64,000 bases of DNA, taken from positions 452,001-516,000 of the forward strand of contig JAKNDB010000067.1 in assembly GCA_024305405.1 (NCBI GenBank), written 5' to 3'. Positions 53,201-64,000 of this stretch are shown here, in pieces. The position numbers and the translations under genes are program-made. The stretch's first letter is position 1. Each line of letters opens with the position of its first letter. Under the pieces are notes generated by a model that had not been told where the DNA came from, did not search any database, and saw only the letters and a list, made by a program, of their open reading frames with translations. This stretch comes from Dirofilaria immitis. Taxonomy: Eukaryota > Nematoda > Chromadorea > Rhabditida > Onchocercidae.

Positions 53201-53813
53201 GTAGCTTGAGCTATATAAGGCTTTATTCTGCTTAAAAATTTCTATTTCCTTTTTACAGGGTGTTGAAGCAACAGCTCGGGAATTGCGTGAAGAATTTCGT
53301 CAACATTTTTTCAACATTTCACGAATTATGGATTGTGTTGGCTGTGATAAATGTCGTTTATGGGGAAAGTTGCAAACACATGGAATGGGCACAGCATTAA
53401 AAATTTTATTTTCAGATTTACCAACTTCTCATTATAAAACTCAAGATGGCACCGTTTATCCACCTTTCCAGTTAACGAGGTACAGTTTCTTTTAATTATT
53501 GACAACGCTTTTATTGTTTATTTAAACTTATTTGTCATGCTGTTTTGTGGTTGTACTGCTTTTAATTTTGTTTAATTTAGTAATAAAAAACTTTTTAATC
53601 TGTTGTAGAGAGTAAATTTTAATTTTTTTGATTCCAACTTTTATTTTGGTTATTGATTATAAGATGCTAAAAAATTACCGGACTTAATTTGTTTTGCTCA
53701 TGTCATTTATTTATTTTTGTTTCAGGAATGAAGTTGTTTCATTGTTTCAAAGCTTCGGTAGATATGCATCAAGTATTCGGGAAATAGATGAGTTTCGCCA
53801 TGCATTGATTTAA
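50299..53813 (+). CDS. ero-1: ERO1, endoplasmic reticulum thiol oxidase
   Basis: Exons: 50299-50450, 50709-50801, 50992-51316, 51583-51703, 51988-52037, 52180-52271, 52666-52859, 52970-53058, 53259-53479, 53726-53813; about 475 residues, like human ERO1 (468). It reoxidises protein disulfide isomerase, passing electrons through FAD to oxygen in the ER lumen. Visible: signal peptide with a Leu run (residues 12-25), the shuttle cysteine pair in [37 protein letters not shown] and the active-site CVGCDKC (residues about 399-405), then [19 protein letters not shown]. The ATG at 50299 gives the signal peptide; the one at 50305 would also do. One base is missing against the family frame at 50750-50753, 52201-52205 and 53023-53024, all in T runs. 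The gene is normally essential, so I read these as assembly errors. Confidence 0.95.
51440..51468. repeat. hairpin with 13-base arms in ero-1 intron 3
   Basis: CTCTTTTAATTGC, loop TGT, then the exact reverse complement. Intronic, with no known role. Confidence 0.8.
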
Positions 53814-53822
53814 TTTTTCATC

Positions 53823-53828
53823 AATAAA
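53823..53828 (+). terminator. poly(A) signal of ero-1
   Basis: AATAAA 10 bases after the stop codon, implying a very short 3' UTR. Confidence 0.6.
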
Positions 53829-55597
53829 ATTTCTTGAGGAAAAAAACATGGCGAGTGGAGCATTTTTTGTGTTTCGAGACTAATGACATTGTATATTCGT
53901 AAAATTTCTTTATTACTGGTCCATGATGATAGGTATCACATGATTTGGATTAGGTTTTGTTTGTTTTTAATTATATTACAATAGTGAGTGATTGAATTAG
54001 TGATACTCATCATTTCAAAATATAATTTTATCAAATATCAGTCAATTCGATAACTGCAATCATTGTAATCATTTGCATTTAAGATGAACGTGCATTATTC
54101 GCATTTTTTACATGAGAATTTTTTCTTTGTAAATTATTTTCGTTGCATAAACGCTTAGGTTTCAGTTTTATATTGTCTTCTTTACCGATATTATTTCATT
54201 TATTGCCGTCTATCCATTTCAAATCAATTATATTTTTTGTTAATTATTTAATAATTGCAATGGACAATAATGATCTAATAGTTCATAAAATACTGTTTCT
54301 TTGTATTTTTCTTTCTATTAAATGTAATTGAATGACATCTGAGAGGGAATGAATTGCCATGAAATCGATAAAATTAAGTTTTCGAGATTTTTCGAAAGAA
54401 ATGTCTATCTTTTATTAGCTTGCTAATCTTTGTACACTGTCCATCGCAAAACGAAAAACATTCCTTTCTTCTTTACGGGTGCTACTTTTCAGAATCTGAA
54501 AACTTTTGTCGTTGTTTTCTTTTAAGCTTTAATCTCATTATTCCTAATTAATTTTATTCATCTCTAATATTTTTCTAATATAAATATAATCCATCACATC
54601 GAGTCATTGTGTTGATAATAAACACTCATTTCTTTAATATCAAAATTTTAACTCAAAATCTATACCTTCATAGTAATTTTGCTATTTCATCTCTTCTTTG
54701 CTTTACGTGTAATAAAAAGATTTTAATGTGAGATTTCAAGCGAATATGGTGGAAAGTTCAATGTGTCTGAAATTTAAGAATATCCTAGGCGATATTTGAA
54801 GGCTATAGCGTCAAAGATCAGGTGGGAAACAAGAATTAATCAAATCACGCTTTTTATTGCTTAGTAAAATGCATAATTAAAAGATTATAGGTAGAGAATA
54901 TGGCATGAACACTATTACGATTCAGCATTGCAAATTTATCCAAAGATTTAGCGAAATTGAGGAGTCATGATAATATTTAAGTGATTAGAATTGATCAGTT
55001 ATAAGAAGTCACATTTGTGATGACAATGTGATAGTAATGATAATTAAGCATAATACGACCAGCAAGCTTCTCTTTAATCGCTTTTAATCAGAAGAATTTT
55101 GTAGATAGAAGTTAAGCAGTTTATTTGGATAAGTTATGGTGAGTAAATGTCATATGTGATTGTTAGGTGATATGATTTAGTCGAGAAATCGACTATACCC
55201 AGAACATCGAAACGGCGATGAAGATAACGTCAAAAATAAATAATTAAAAATTCGTTTGAATCTATAATGTAGGGAATGTGTATTTTCTTATTTATGAATA
55301 ATCATATCCAATAATGCAAATGTTTCTCGAGATATTAATAGATGTATGATCAAGATCTAGAGAAAGTAGTAGATAATTTCGAGCTTTTCGAGAACTATAA
55401 TCATTTTGATTACTTCCAAAGTCACATAACTTTCTAGTTTATGATTTTAAGAAGACATGAAGGAAATATTTTAAATAAATTGAAATAAGTCTCGGAGAGA
55501 GATAGAAGGGAGAGAGAGAGAGCGAGCGAGAGAGAATTCAATTAATAATATTATAACAATGAAAACAAAAGATAGAAATAGAGGAGATTAAGACTTA

Positions 55598-55603
55598 TTT
55601 ATT
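55598..55603 (-). terminator. candidate poly(A) signal of the Regnase gene
   Basis: TTTATT on the plus strand (AATAAA on the minus strand), 77 bases after the stop codon at 55680. Confidence 0.45.
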
Positions 55604-55679
55604 TTGGAAATATCAATGTGTCAGGCCTACTTACCTGATATGATATTCATCAAAAAATTCAACAAGAAAAATCTCATAT

Positions 55680-58600
55680 TTATACATGAGCATGATCTTT
55701 TTGAAGTTCCGCTATAATTAACGGACAAAGCTTTTCTGGATCTCTTTCATTTGGGAATGCTTCCATTACGGTCAATACGATTCTTTCCGGAAATAATTGA
55801 CATAATATATTTTGTAATTGATACCGTTCGTTTATCATTCTCGAATAAGTTGGTTTAGATGGTGATCTGGAAATACTAGATTTATCATACTCAAATAAGT
55901 TAGTTTAGATGGTGATCTGGAAATACTAGATTTATCATTCTCAAATAAGTTGGTTTAGATGGTGATCTGGAAATACTAGATTTATCATTCTCGAATAAGT
56001 TGGTTTAGATGGTGATCTGGAAATACTAGATTTATCATTCTCGAATAAGTTAGTTTAGATGGTGATCTGGAAATACTAGATTTATCATTCTCAAATAAGT
56101 TGGTTTAGATGGTGATCTGGAAATACTAGATTTATCATTCTCAAATAAGTTGGTTTAGATGGTGATCTGGAAATACTAGATTTATCATTCTCAAATAAGT
56201 TAGTTTAGATGGTGATCTGGAAATACTAGATTTATCATTCTCGAATAAGTTGGTTTAGATGGTGATCTGGAAATACTAGATTTATCATTCTCGAATAAGT
56301 TAGTTTAGATGGTGATCTGGAAATACTAGATTTATCATTCTCAAATAAGTTAGTTTAGATGGTGATCTGGAAATACTAGATTTCTTACTTCCTATATATA
56401 CAAGTTTAAAATGGTCGGTTTCAGATTTTAACTTTTATGAAATCTTTTAAAATTGTAAATTTTTTTTAAAAACAGGTGAAGCTATATAGTTGTCCTAAGG
56501 TTGGACAAATTTTTACAAATTACTAATATGAAATAAGAAAATTATTGCCTTGTTAAGTTTAATTTTGATTCATTCGAAAGTATCGTAGATGGAGTAATCG
56601 AATATGAAGATTTGATAGTTTGTATCTCATCTGTATCGCTTAACATAACTCCTGAATTTTGAACAAAACATTTCGATGTCGATAGACTATCGCATAAGTT
56701 GGCATATGATACTGGTAATATGTACAATTACTACTAACAGTATTTGAGGTCAGATGAATTTCAAAAAAAAAGGTCTAAAAAAACTTTTGACAATAAATCG
56801 GTATGATTATTCAATCTTTAGATTATTCGACTCAATTTGAACAGCGATGAAACTTGAAACTTAAATGTTAATTCTGAAATAAATCTTTCGCTTATAATTC
56901 TAACAGTATTAATTTAATTTATCTTAGTGATATTGATAGTTTTTTGAAGAGTTTATTCTCGAATTGCTTAAGCTTGAAAGAAATTTCTTCTCCATTTCAC
57001 TATCTGATGAAAAATTTCTCAGTGTGAATTTCATAAAGGGATAATATAATAGCAAGTAAAATAAGAATAGAAATTCAATAACTTAACTATTTAATTAACA
57101 AGCAATGATTAAAGAGAATTTTAGAATAATTTATTTCATAATAAGAATAGTTATGAGAATAGCGAAAGATATTCATTGATTTTGAAATGATAATTTTATT
57201 TTTCTGTAAAATTTGTAAGGAATCTGAATGAAACATACCATTCGGATGAGCTAAATCAGCGTATGAATGATGTGAATAAATGGTAGGTATTGTTGTATGA
57301 TTATAATAATAATTATGAGGAATATTTTTTGTTGAAGAATTATATTTGGTTATAGGCATTAGGATTAGAGAAGGTCTTGGATTCATTATTTTTGAAGAAT
57401 GATTTGGTAATGTTAAACAGGTGTGATTACGACTTTGATCAATCCAATCTAGTGATAATGGTAGATTTTGAGGAAATCGTGTTATCGTTTGTTGGATAGT
57501 AGGAAGAGAAAACTGAAGTGGCCGAAAAGGAAGGAAAGATTGCGTTGCTTCCTTTTGATGATAATTCGATGAGGTCCATGTCGGTTTCTAAATTTGAAAC
57601 TTTGATTCCACAATTGAAATATAAAATGGTTTAGCATAAAATAACAACCTTATCGTTGTATATTGTTGTTTTCTTCGAATTTGATATATTTAAACATTGT
57701 CTTTGAGCAAATGCTAAATAATCCATAGATTCATGAGAAGCTGTCATTGGTTGAGATGTATCTGCAAAATAAAATCAATCTTTTTTTTTCCCTATGTTTC
57801 ATTTAAATTACTGATATGATGGCTTACTTGAATTGGCTTTAAAATAAAATTATATAAATGTGTCGGGAAATATTCATAATTGTAAACATATTAGAATAAA
57901 TACAAACTTTTCCCTGATATCAATCCATCTTATCAATAATTACAAATTATGCCAGAAAGTGGAAATTTCAAATCGCTTTTTTTAAAAGTATTTTAGAAAC
58001 TTTCTAAAGTGAAAAAAAAGAAGAAAGGAAAGTTTTCTTAGTCATTCGTACATTCTCGAATAACTTGAAATTCTAATTGTAATGAAAAAATTTTTTAAAA
58101 TTACCAATTAATTGAGAAAAGAATTCCTTTTCTTTTTTCCTAGAAAATATGCCTGGAAAAAGATTTCAGACAAATAAAGCCTATTACAAAAGAACAAACA
58201 GGTAGAAAGAAATTGTTGTCGTTGTTTTTCCTTTATCAACCGATCCGTAACACTGATATGAATACCATTCGGTCTTTCCGGATGATAATATCTGATAAAG
58301 ATAAGAGTATCATTTAAATTTCACGATAATGAGGAAAGAGAATTCTTTTTTTGGCTTTTTGGTATGAAATATTTGAATTTTTTAAATTTCTTTTTCTAAC
58401 TAACGAAATTATTTAAAATTTGGAATCATACTTGCATTTATTCCCATAAGTACATCGTCGTGCATATGGGCAAACTTGGGATCGAAATTGTTGATTTCCT
58501 TTTGTCAAAAATTGTGCCAACTTTGGTCCATGTCTTCCAAGTGGATCATCAGGTGGCATAAACCTTGGAAAATAAGCCAAAAAAAATTCCGGGAAATTTT

Positions 58601-61600
58601 AGCAAGCATAGATACCATATTTTGCTGCATAAATATTAAATAAATAGAAGTTTGAGTTATTACTTTCTACTAGCTAAGATCCATAAAATTTTGATTCACA
58701 AATTGGAGAATTTTCAAGATAACTTCACTCGAGCGAAAAACAAAGAAGTAAGAGGAATTTTACTCGAGAAAAGCAATGAAGATTTTACATTATTAAAGGA
58801 GCTCGAGAATAAAATAAATCTATCTTACACAAAAAAAATGAAAAAGAAATTAAGGAAAAGAATCATGAGAATTAAAATTTTAAAACAATTGTAATCATTT
58901 GTAAAATGAATTAAGCTGAAATATTTAGAAGAATCATGGATACACTTTTATCTGTAATCAGTTGCTAAGAAGAATGATATAATCGCTATCATTGATCATT
59001 GATTGCAATAGAGATCATCTTAGTTTAAAAATCTCCAGAATTGTTTCTTTTTAAAAACAGATCAAATTGAGATTAAAAAATAAAAGATATATCGTTTGTA
59101 AAACTTTAAGATAGATCGAAATTAAAATAATCAAAATAAAATCATATGCCATACTTTCCATCGACGAATGAATACATTAAAAGCCTTTCATCGACTAGCT
59201 TTCGATATCGTGGATTTTCCTTGATTAAATCTCGATATTCATCATTACTTACTATTATTGCATCTTTTTCTTCAGCTGTTTTCAAAATATATCGATCATC
59301 ATGACATACAATTCGACGTCCATTAATATGACGTGATGGTGTCCAAATCTAATAATTACTTTTATATTTTAAATAAATCAATCAAATTTACGAATGATTA
59401 ATTTCGAAATTATTTCAATCGAAACTTTTAAATTTCAAAAAAAAAAAAACCCAAATTATTTGATCAAAGAATATTTTGATAAATTCTAAATTAGTATAAA
59501 TGAATTCAAATAATAAAAGATATTATCTGATATTATTCAATTGAAAAAAAAAAAAAAGAAAGAATAAAGGATCAAAAGATAAACTAACTAACTAGGATAT
59601 TTTCTTTTTCTAATTCATAAAGTATATACTGATCAGTGATTGGACTATCAGAACGAGCTATTTCACGTCGAAATTGTGGAACAAATACAATTATATCCGT
59701 ATGATGACGATTACGAAAAAATTGTACACATTCACGTATACCACGGCAAGAAAATATCTCTTTACGGCCATACCTAAAATATGTTTGATACACATTCACG
59801 TATTCACGTATACTACGATACGAAAATATCACTGTTTATCATCACCATACCTGAAATATGTTTAACTTTAATTATACAACTTATTTATTACTCAACAATT
59901 GTAATTAATTGATCAATTAATTACAACAACAACATAAATTTAATCAATACCATACGAAAGTTTACGTTAAGGCTTTGGAGATGAAATTATGCAACCTATC
60001 ATAATAAAATATTTATATTAAATACTATCATATCAGTTCATTTTGATAAATTAAATTAAACTGAGACATAAAAATTTACAACAGAAAATTAAAAAATTGA
60101 AGCGATAAAAATGATAAGTTGGAAGAATTTTTAAAATGAATTCATCGACTTTATTTAATTAATAGACAAATATCTGACGATTAATAATCTATAATTTTAT
60201 GATAACTTTTACATCTCTTTAAAAAAAACGATATATTTAGCAAAGCTGATAATATAGTGATGATATTAGCAAAGCTGATAATATAGTGATGATATTAGCA
60301 AAGCTGATAATATAGTGATGATATTAGCAAAGCTGATAATATAGTGATATCTTTTTTTTAAATATAAAATAAAAATGAAAAAAATGGAAAAGTTTGATTC
60401 GATAATTACAATTTAAATAGAACTGATTAAAAATGAAAGAGAAAAATAGCCATTTCATTTTTAATTTAATTAATTAATAATTTAAATTAGTAATGAAACA
60501 AAAATATTCCAACAATAATAATTCAATATATAATATTTCTTATCAAAATGATGTTAGACTGATAAATTTCAGATATCACTATATTATTAAAAGTTCAGAT
60601 TTTCTGTTTATTAAATTTTTGAAAAAGTCAAAAACAATCTGAATGAATTGAGCAGAATCGATTGATTATCCAAGTCAAATTTCCTATCTAATATAGCACT
60701 AATAAAAAAAAAATTTGATATATAATGATAAATTTTCTAGCGCTTCGTTTTTAATCCATCATAAATCTATATCAGATATCATTGTGATTATCATTATGAT
60801 AAACAGATATCAGAAGATGCAAGCAAATATTCGTTGCTAAACTTTTTTTGGCAAAAATTATTGCTAATTTATATTTGATTTCAATTCCCTTTTCGTGTTT
60901 TTTTCTTTGCAAAAACTTTTGCTCGTTGGTTAGGATAAGTATGATAAATAAACTTATCTAACTTTTAACATCCAGGTATGAAATGAATGCACCAACTATA
61001 TTATATCATTCTATGATTTTGATATGATTATAAATGACGATTAATGATATTCTATTATGACTTAGGATTCTGTATTTAACAGGAATATTAAGTGAAAAAT
61101 TAATTACCATTAATATTCATGATTTCATGCTAATCTTTTTCAAAGATCACAGCAAAACTTCTAAGTTATTCAATAATAAATACTTATTAATTTCATCTTG
61201 ATGATACAGAGTTAACATCAATTAATAAACCTAAATTTAAATCAAAAATGGGTATTCAATTTTCTGATAAGATGTGTGATAAATAAATAAAACAAACGTC
61301 ATAGCAATATTAGAACCATCGATAACGATACTGCGAAGTTCTGCAGTAGGTTTGCTCGGTGACTTACTTTTAACCACTTCGGAATCTCGATTGATCAATC
61401 CAGGTCCAAATTTGATCAACTCATCAAGTATCTGATCCTGAAAGTTGATCTATAAATAAATTGAAGTAGCGCCGAATAATTTTTTCGCCTTTACATTTAT
61501 ATCAAACTTTAGCAATTCGAATATATGAATAGCAATTCGAATATATGATTAGCAATTCGAATATATGATTATCAATTCGAATATATGATTATCAATTCGA

Positions 61601-62782
61601 ATATATGATTATCAATTCGAATATATGATTATCAATTCGAATATATGATTATCAATTCGAATATATGATTATCAATTCGAATATATGAGAAAAAAAGTTA
61701 CTGCTTTTTTGTTTATTATTTTTACATCGAAATGTTAAAACTATTCATTTTAATTCCTTTATCAAAGGAAGGTTATAACATTGATGATTTATTGATTTCA
61801 GTGATTTTTGAAGAAACGTAAATTATGAACTAAATTTAATCTGATTCAGTATTAGTCTGATTCACTTCCAGTAGTGCAACTCTTTTATTGAGTGCTTTAT
61901 TTACTCATTTTGATACGAAAAAAACCTATATCCATTTGCTGAAATATCAGAAAAGCCTTATCATTTTAATCATATTTTTTTAACTTTTGAAAATATTGTT
62001 AAGTTAAAATTAAATTAAAAAAAAAAAGTTATGCAATTAGAATTGAATTAAAATCAATTAAGCTTAAATTTCTTCAACTATCTTACCTGTCTAGCATTCA
62101 TTCCGAGCTTTTCAAGGACAATTTCTAATTGTTTGATAGAATATCCAAGTCTTGTAGCAAAATCTATATTCTGAACAAGAAGCTGTTCATTTCCTTTTTC
62201 TGATATACTTGATTCTCTATCGATCTTATCAATTTCTTTCGCGATATTATCCGATGGTTGCCGCGATAATGAACTATGCGATTCTTCCGAACAGCTTGAA
62301 TAACAGGAATCATGTGATTCTACCATATTGTTAGATATCGTTTTTTTATTGCTGAAGTTTGCTTTTGAGATTAATAAATTATTTAGCATTTAAAAGATTA
62401 TTTGAAAATATTCCTAATTTAAAAAATCGAATTGAATCTGTAGGAAGGAGAAAAAAATTAAAGTCAAGATTTAACCTATACCTTTGCAAGAATTAATACT
62501 AATCGAGAGCATAAAAATCAGGTAGAGATTAAATAGTAATGAATATAGCTTTGCCATAAATTTATATATATTTACATAGTAAATATGATCTTATCCTAGA
62601 TGTTTAATCTAATAAATAAATAACAAGCCTACCTAACTTCGAGAATATTACCTGTCTGATTGTTGCTGTTCAAGAGAATTATCATGTACCACTGCAACAG
62701 TTGTTCCATCAGAAATTCGTCGTAGATACGAATGTTTGTCGCTATTTTCTGTCAATGCATCTACTTGCACTTCAACTGGCAT
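55680..62782 (-). CDS. rege-1: Regnase-1/ZC3H12-type endoribonuclease (REGE-1-like)
   Basis: Eleven exons in transcript order: 62782-62652, 62351-62087, 61437-61298, 59773-59593, 59348-59155, 58563-58432, 58291-58200, 57761-57649, 57587-57239, 56711-56549, 55866-55680; 648 residues with no frame error. It cleaves stem-loops in mRNA 3' UTRs in the cytoplasm. Domains: Ser-rich N-terminus, UBA-like segment (residues about 108-143), NYN/PIN nuclease with the conserved acidic residues in VIDGSN (about 172), HDDRYILK (256-257) and VSNDEYRD (275), then [13 protein letters not shown], and a CX5CX5CX3H zinc finger (335-352). A long Asn/Ser/Tyr-rich linker leads to the conserved end [20 protein letters not shown], like the ZC3H12 C-terminal domain. 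An in-frame stop just upstream supports the chosen ATG. Intron 10 has a GC donor and is filled by a repeat that copies its own acceptor. C. elegans RDE-8 is a relative, but the zinc finger favours REGE-1. Confidence 0.92.
55833..56383 (-). repeat. 50-base minisatellite carrying 11 copies of a 3' splice site
   Basis: Eleven copies at an exact 50-base period (GGTGATCTGG at 55861, 55911, and so on to 56361). Read on the coding strand, each holds TATTTCCAG/ATCACCATCTAAACC, that is, the acceptor and first codons of the last Regnase exon. Only the copy nearest the stop (acceptor at 55867-55868) opens into the conserved C-terminus. Entering at an earlier copy meets a stop in the next unit, since 50 is not a multiple of 3. 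Confidence 0.92.
59788..59862 (-). pseudogene. decayed partial duplicate of rege-1 exon 4 start
   Basis: Just upstream of exon 4 (coding strand) lies a second, diverged copy of the acceptor (CATATTTCAG/GTATGG) and about 50 bases of exon 4, including the GTATACGTGAAT words. It has an extra ACGTGAAT and an in-frame stop a few codons in. If it were spliced in, the nuclease domain would be cut short. Confidence 0.75.
60235..60350. repeat. 29-base tandem repeat, 4 copies, in rege-1 intron 3
   Basis: Four near-identical copies of AGCAAAGCTGATAATATAGT plus GATGATATT. Confidence 0.92.
61511..61688. repeat. 20-base tandem repeat, about 9 copies, in rege-1 intron 2
   Basis: Unit ATCAATTCGAATATATGATT; the first copies read AGCAATTCG instead of ATCAATTCG. 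It is nearly perfect. Confidence 0.95.
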
Positions 62783-64000
62783 TACATGTCAAAATTGGAA
62801 GTTCTCGTGTTAAGATAAGTATAATAATTTGATAATTCTGAAATAAAACTAACAATTAATTAATCTTTCATTTTATCAATTTATCACTTGTAATATAATC
62901 TTGTCATATACATTTTACTCAGTTGTAGATAAATTATCATTTATCAGTTTATATAAATGCTTAATAACAATAGAAAAGGATGCAGTACAAGATGTAAGCA
63001 TGTGATAACAAAGGGAACAAATGTTATCATATTTTTCATTTGTTCAATGAATATAACAGTATGCAATTGTATCCCAGAATACAACAGACAATAAAGCAAA
63101 TATAGAAAATTTGAATAATGATAATTAATTTTATCAGTCGATGATAAAATAATTATGAATAACTTATTTGTTATATGGATTATTAACAGAATGATAGAAT
63201 GGGATTTCGAATGTTTTGTTTTATATCAATATTATCATGGTGTTAACTAACAAAATTAAAATAAATTAAGGTCGAAATTTTCCTATGAGTTTATTTATTT
63301 ATTTTTTTAAAAAAGGGTTAAGCCTATCTAAGAATCGGAAAGAATGATAATCTTTATATGAAAGAATGTCGTTTCATTGTTCGCTTCGAGATTATAGAAA
63401 AGTTAAACGATGAATGGATGTAGTAGTAGTCATCGTTGTGATTCAGTCGATTGGAAAACTTTTAGTAATCTTATATTTTCTTGCAAGAAATAAAAAAGAA
63501 TAACATAATAAAATAAAATAGATGTGAGATATTTGGATGTAAAACAAATCTCTGATAATTTTCATCAATTCTTTTTTTTTTTTTTTTTTTGTTATCAATG
63601 TTAATCAGTATTAGACAAATTGAATAACAAATTTTACACTCATTTAATCAGCATGCTACTATATAAAGTTTATTTTATATCAATCGAACTATTAGTAATA
63701 ACATTTTAAATTCAAAAGAAGTAAGTATAATATGAGGAATGATAAATTGTTGGAACATGAAGAATGATGAATCATTCATTCTCCAGACCAATCATTCTAT
63801 CGGATATTAAAAATGACATTTTAGATGCATAGATTTACAACTTGAGGCTAATTTTGGTCAAGGCTTAGGGTTGATTAATTTCAAAATTTAAATAAAACTT
63901 GTCTGATTATAGAGTTGCTTAAAGTGAATTTAGAAATGTTTGTTGAAGATTGAATTTTGGAGAAAGATAAAATTCGACTTACTGCCAGATATGATAATCG
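62783..64000. other. region upstream of the Regnase gene
   Basis: 1.2 kb upstream of the minus-strand start. No coding exon was recognised. A donor-like CTGGCA/GTAAGT on the minus strand near 63977 could end a non-coding 5' exon beyond the window, but nothing confirms it. Confidence 0.45.

Larger units (their letters stand above)
53814..55679. other. convergent intergenic region, ero-1 / rege-1
   Basis: About 1.9 kb between two gene 3' ends. No coding exon was recognised; the frame at 54143-54331 is low complexity. A GA-rich tract sits at 55492-55533. Confidence 0.6.

Noticed and set aside
55833..56383. Coding repeat in the Regnase protein
   Set aside because: The 50-base period breaks frame and each register hits a stop within two units. 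Only the last copy is exon.
58652..58894. 80-codon Lys-rich frame on the plus strand
   Set aside because: It lies in a Regnase intron on the opposite strand, is Lys/Ile-rich as expected by chance here, and has no motif.

Overview
The window looks like nuclear DNA of a nematode. It is very AT-rich, with many small exons, introns mostly closed by nematode-style TTTCAG/TTTTAG acceptors, and protein sequences whose nearest relatives I recognise are nematode or animal orthologues. Acceptor-like sites 10-12 bases before two start codons fit spliced-leader trans-splicing. A parasitic, filarial-like (clade III) species is my guess; the species cannot be read from the sequence alone.

Layout. (1) 3020-10482 (+): alpha-catulin (ctn-1), 16 exons, with a candidate alternative last exon at 6867-7093. 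(2) 15642-24597 (+): a CED-1/MEGF10-type engulfment receptor, 24 exons: signal peptide, EMI domain, a long EGF array, one membrane segment, NPxY tail. (3) 34957-39811 (+): a tandem paralogue of (2), 8 exons, keeping signal peptide, EMI domain, only the last EGF repeat, membrane segment and tail. (4) 41826-43346 (+): a Rab GTPase of the Rab5/21/22/31 group. (5) 50299-53813 (+): the ER oxidase ERO1. (6) 55680-62782 (-): a Regnase-1/ZC3H12-type endoribonuclease (rege-1), 11 exons, convergent with ero-1. The intervals between genes, and many introns, carry tandem repeats with units of 20 to about 204 bases. Many contain a GATA core (TGATAA/TTATCA).

How the genes relate. They are not an operon and act in separate processes: anchoring of membrane complexes (catulin), clearance of dying cells (the two CED-1-like receptors), endosomal traffic (Rab), ER disulfide formation (ERO1) and mRNA decay (Regnase). 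The two CED-1-like genes share exon lengths and intron phases at matching positions, so they come from one duplication, followed by loss or gain of about 16 EGF exons.

Data quality. Four of the six genes need single-base frame corrections to read through: 12 sites, all apparent one-base losses, nearly all in base runs. Two introns would need non-AG acceptors. The simplest reading is homopolymer under-calling in the assembly, not gene decay. The Rab and Regnase genes need no correction.

The most notable items are the mini-CED-1 paralogue and the last intron of the Regnase gene, where a 50-base repeat has amplified the 3' splice site and the start of the last exon to 11 copies behind a GC donor.
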